Assembly: GCA_018674025.1 (NCBI GenBank)
Contig: JABHBC010000075.1
Location: 1 to 8,205, forward strand
DNA from: Flavobacteriaceae bacterium
Lineage (GTDB): Bacteria; Bacteroidota; Bacteroidia; Flavobacteriales; Flavobacteriaceae
Reading direction: 5' to 3'
Length of the DNA: 8,205 nucleotides
Part shown: piece after piece, positions 6,473-8,205 of the stretch
How positions within the stretch are numbered: position 1 is the first letter of the stretch
Layout of the letters: every line of letters begins with the position of its first letter
Made by a program: the position numbers and the translations under genes
Notes under the pieces: model-generated
Seen by the model: the letters and a program-made list of their open reading frames with translations, nothing else
What the model was told of the DNA's origin: nothing
The model's database searches: none

Positions 6473-6946
6473 CTAATTTGTATTAATTAATTTTATTTTG
6501 GAAATACTATCAATTTTAATTGTGTCAATTAATATTTTATTTTTTTTACTTTCTTTGATTAATTTTTTACTCATTTCACCCGAAATCTGTTTTAATATTT
6601 CAATACTATCAATAATGATTTTTTTATTTTTTTCAAGTTTAATTTTTACATTATCATAAATTGTTTGATAAGTTTTTAAATCATAAGAATAGTATTCATT
6701 ACTCTTTGCAAATAACATACTGTCTATGGAGTGTTTGTTAAAGAGATATTGCTCAGGTATGATACCATTATTTTCTAAAATACTTTTATTAACCCCTTTG
6801 GCTACATTGATCAATGTCATATCATAAATAATATCAACCATTTTTTCTTTAGAAATTAAATTCTCTGGTGGTTTATTATTTTGATTAAGCGTGTTATTAC
6901 AACTAAAGACTAAACACAAAATAATTATACGTTGTAATTTATTCAT
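6473..6946 (-). CDS. DUF4296-type lipoprotein
   Basis: The 157-residue protein begins with a short lipoprotein signal: MNKLQRI, a hydrophobic run, then VFSC with the lipidated cysteine at 16. The mature part contains PPENLISKEKMVDIIYDM (26-43), followed by a helical region with HSIDSMLFAKSNEYYSYD. This is the pattern of the DUF4296 family, small helical lipoproteins of Bacteroidota with no known function. The residues after the cysteine (NNTLNQNN) lack an acidic surface-export signal, so a periplasm-facing position is more likely; this is an inference. The C-terminal third is lysine- and isoleucine-rich and low in complexity. Its ATG overlaps the dihydroorotase stop as ATGA, so it is translationally coupled to that gene. 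It ends in TAG. Confidence 0.8.
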   Translation of the reverse strand: MNKLQRIIILCLVFSCNNTLNQNNKPPENLISKEKMVDIIYDMTLINVAKGVNKSILENNGIIPEQYLFNKHSIDSMLFAKSNEYYSYDLKTYQTIYDNVKIKLEKNKKIIIDSIEILKQISGEMSKKLIKESKKNKILIDTIKIDSISKIKLINTN

Positions 6947-8205
6947 CTTTCAAATGTTAGTCTTTTACCTCTTGTTTCATTAAGAAAAGAAGTGTTTTTG
7001 TATATCAAATTCCCATTTATAATTGTATGTGAAATTCTAGATTTAAACGATTTTCCCTCAAAAGGGGACCAACCGCATTTATATAAAATATTCTCCTTGT
7101 TGACAGTCCAAGGATTATTTAAATTAAAAATAACCAAATCAGCAAAATAACCCTTTCTAATATATCCTCTTTTTTCAATTTGAAAAAGAATAGCTGGATT
7201 ATGACACATTTTCTCAACAATCTTTTCAAGAGATATTTTATTATTGTGATAAGCCTCTAGCATCGCTGGTAATGCGTGCTGTACAAGTGGTCCTCCAGAT
7301 GGACAATTCAAATATTTAGATTTCTTTTCCTCCTCAGTATGTGGAGCGTGGTCAGTTGCAATCACATCAATTCGATCATCTAATAATGCGTTCCAAAGAG
7401 CATCTCTGTCACTTGAGCTTTTAACAGCAGGGTTCCACTTTATTTTTGAACCATATTCATCGTAATCTGAATCAGAAAACCACAAATGATGAATGCAGAC
7501 TTCTGAGGTGATTTTTTTATCTTTTAATTTTTCCTTATTTGAAAACAATTTAGTCTCTTCAGCAGTTGAAAGATGAAACACATGTAATCTAGCACCAGTT
7601 TTTTTAGCTAATTTTATAGCGTTTGAAGATGATATGTAACAAGCTTCTCTACTTCTAATTAAAGGATGAGAATTCATTGGAATATCTTCACCATACTTAT
7701 CTTTGAACAATTTTAGATTCTCTTTAATTGTTGATTCATCTTCACAATGAACTGCGATAAGCATATTTGTCTGAGAGAATATTTTCTCTAAAATATCTAA
7801 ATCGTCAACTAGCATATTGCCTGTAGAAGAACCTAAAAACAATTTCAGTCCAGCTACATTTTTAGTATCAACTTTTAGAATTTCATCTAAATTATCGTTT
7901 GTTCCTCCAAACATAAATGAATAATTTGCCAATGAATCTTTTGATGCTATTTCAAATTTTTTGTCCAATTCTAATAAAGTCGTAGCCTGAGGCTTTGTAT
8001 TAGGCATTTCAATAAATGAAGTTATACCACCCGCAACAGCTGCTTTTGATTCAGATTTAATATCAGCTTTGTGTGTCAATCCAGGTTCTCTAAAATGTAC
8101 TTAGTCGTCAATGACACCAGGCATTACGAAATTATTTTCAGCATCAATAATTTGAATAGATGATGATTTTAAACTAATAGATTTAGACACTTCCTTTATC
8201 ATTTC
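6943..8205 (-). pseudogene. pyrC: Dihydroorotase, interrupted by an in-frame TAA, 5' end outside window
   Basis: Dihydroorotase closes N-carbamoyl-aspartate to dihydroorotate in pyrimidine synthesis. The reading frame is open from the right edge (34 codons ending NFVMPGVIDD), meets TAA at 8101-8103, then continues as VHFREPGLTHKAD for about 385 more codons to TGA at 6943-6945. Counting from codon TTG at 8077-8079, the downstream part keeps the carboxylated-lysine motif GLKLFLGSSTG (Lys79), HCEDE (His111), HVFHLST (His166, His169), ATDHAPH (Asp243) and CPSGGPLVQHALP. Relatives read DDQVHFREPG here, as I recall them, so one C-to-T change (CAA to TAA) explains the stop. Restart at the TTG would lose the HFREPG metal-binding strand, so that product should be inactive. 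A recent mutation, a strain variant or a base-call error are all possible; the rest shows no decay. Confidence 0.85.
8101..8103 (-). other. In-frame nonsense codon in dihydroorotase
   Basis: The plus strand has TTA, which is TAA in the dihydroorotase frame, between GTC-ATT-GAC-GAC and GTA-CAT-TTT-AGA. Both flanks encode conserved dihydroorotase sequence in the same frame, so there is no frameshift. Only a single base (G to A on the plus strand) separates this from a glutamine codon. Confidence 0.9.

Noticed and set aside
8077..8079. TTG as the true start of a shorter dihydroorotase
   Set aside because: It lies downstream of the conserved HFREPG metal-binding motif, and homologous coding sequence continues upstream in frame beyond the stop.
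8101..8103. TAA reassigned to an amino acid (alternative genetic code or recoding)
   Set aside because: TAA is the normal stop of mrp, the alkyltransferase-like gene, the kinase, the regulator, the LuxE-like gene and tyrS in this window, and no recoding structure is evident.
1..8205. A defence, mobile or biosynthetic novel system
   Set aside because: Every gene fits a known core family, with no transposase, toxin-antitoxin pair, repeat array or unfamiliar gene cluster.

Overview
The window is a strongly AT-rich, gene-dense piece of a Bacteroidota chromosome, most likely a flavobacterium (class Flavobacteriia). This rests on protein-level resemblance: a DUF4296-type lipoprotein directly after dihydroorotase, a flavobacterial-style Mrp ATPase without the CxxC, the order trmB / alkyltransferase-like gene / mrp / NifU-domain gene, and TAnnTTTG-like promoter boxes. 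I see no tRNA, rRNA, CRISPR array, insertion sequence or phage gene. Everything looks like core housekeeping and regulatory DNA, and I did not find a novel multi-gene system.

Layout. All genes but one lie on the minus strand, so they are read from right to left. From the right edge: a dihydroorotase gene (pyrimidine synthesis) that enters from outside the window and carries an in-frame TAA; a small DUF4296-like lipoprotein overlapping it by ATGA; and tyrosyl-tRNA synthetase. Convergent to tyrS, on the plus strand, is the lone LuxE/PaaK-like acyl-protein synthetase. Divergent from that gene is a PhoB-type response regulator, followed by its PhoR-type histidine kinase (TAATG overlap). Close behind come trmB (tRNA m7G46 methyltransferase), an alkyltransferase-like DNA repair protein, the Mrp/ApbC Fe-S carrier ATPase, and the first codons of a NifU C-terminal-domain protein that runs off the left edge.

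How the genes fit together. The regulator and kinase form a standard phosphorelay pair. Their shared upstream region with the LuxE-like gene holds a perfect 11-bp tandem direct repeat, the spacing expected for a PhoB/OmpR-family binding site. Mrp and the NifU-domain protein are a plausible Fe-S cluster assembly pair. The other neighbours look like ordinary compact gene packing.

Most notable points: (1) a single TAA at 8101-8103 interrupts an otherwise intact dihydroorotase at its first metal-binding motif; (2) the 11-bp tandem repeat at 4083-4104; (3) the orphan LuxE-like synthetase with a cysteine four residues from its C-terminal end and a possible leaderless promoter; (4) three neighbouring genes (mrp, the alkyltransferase-like gene, trmB) that can only start at TTG.
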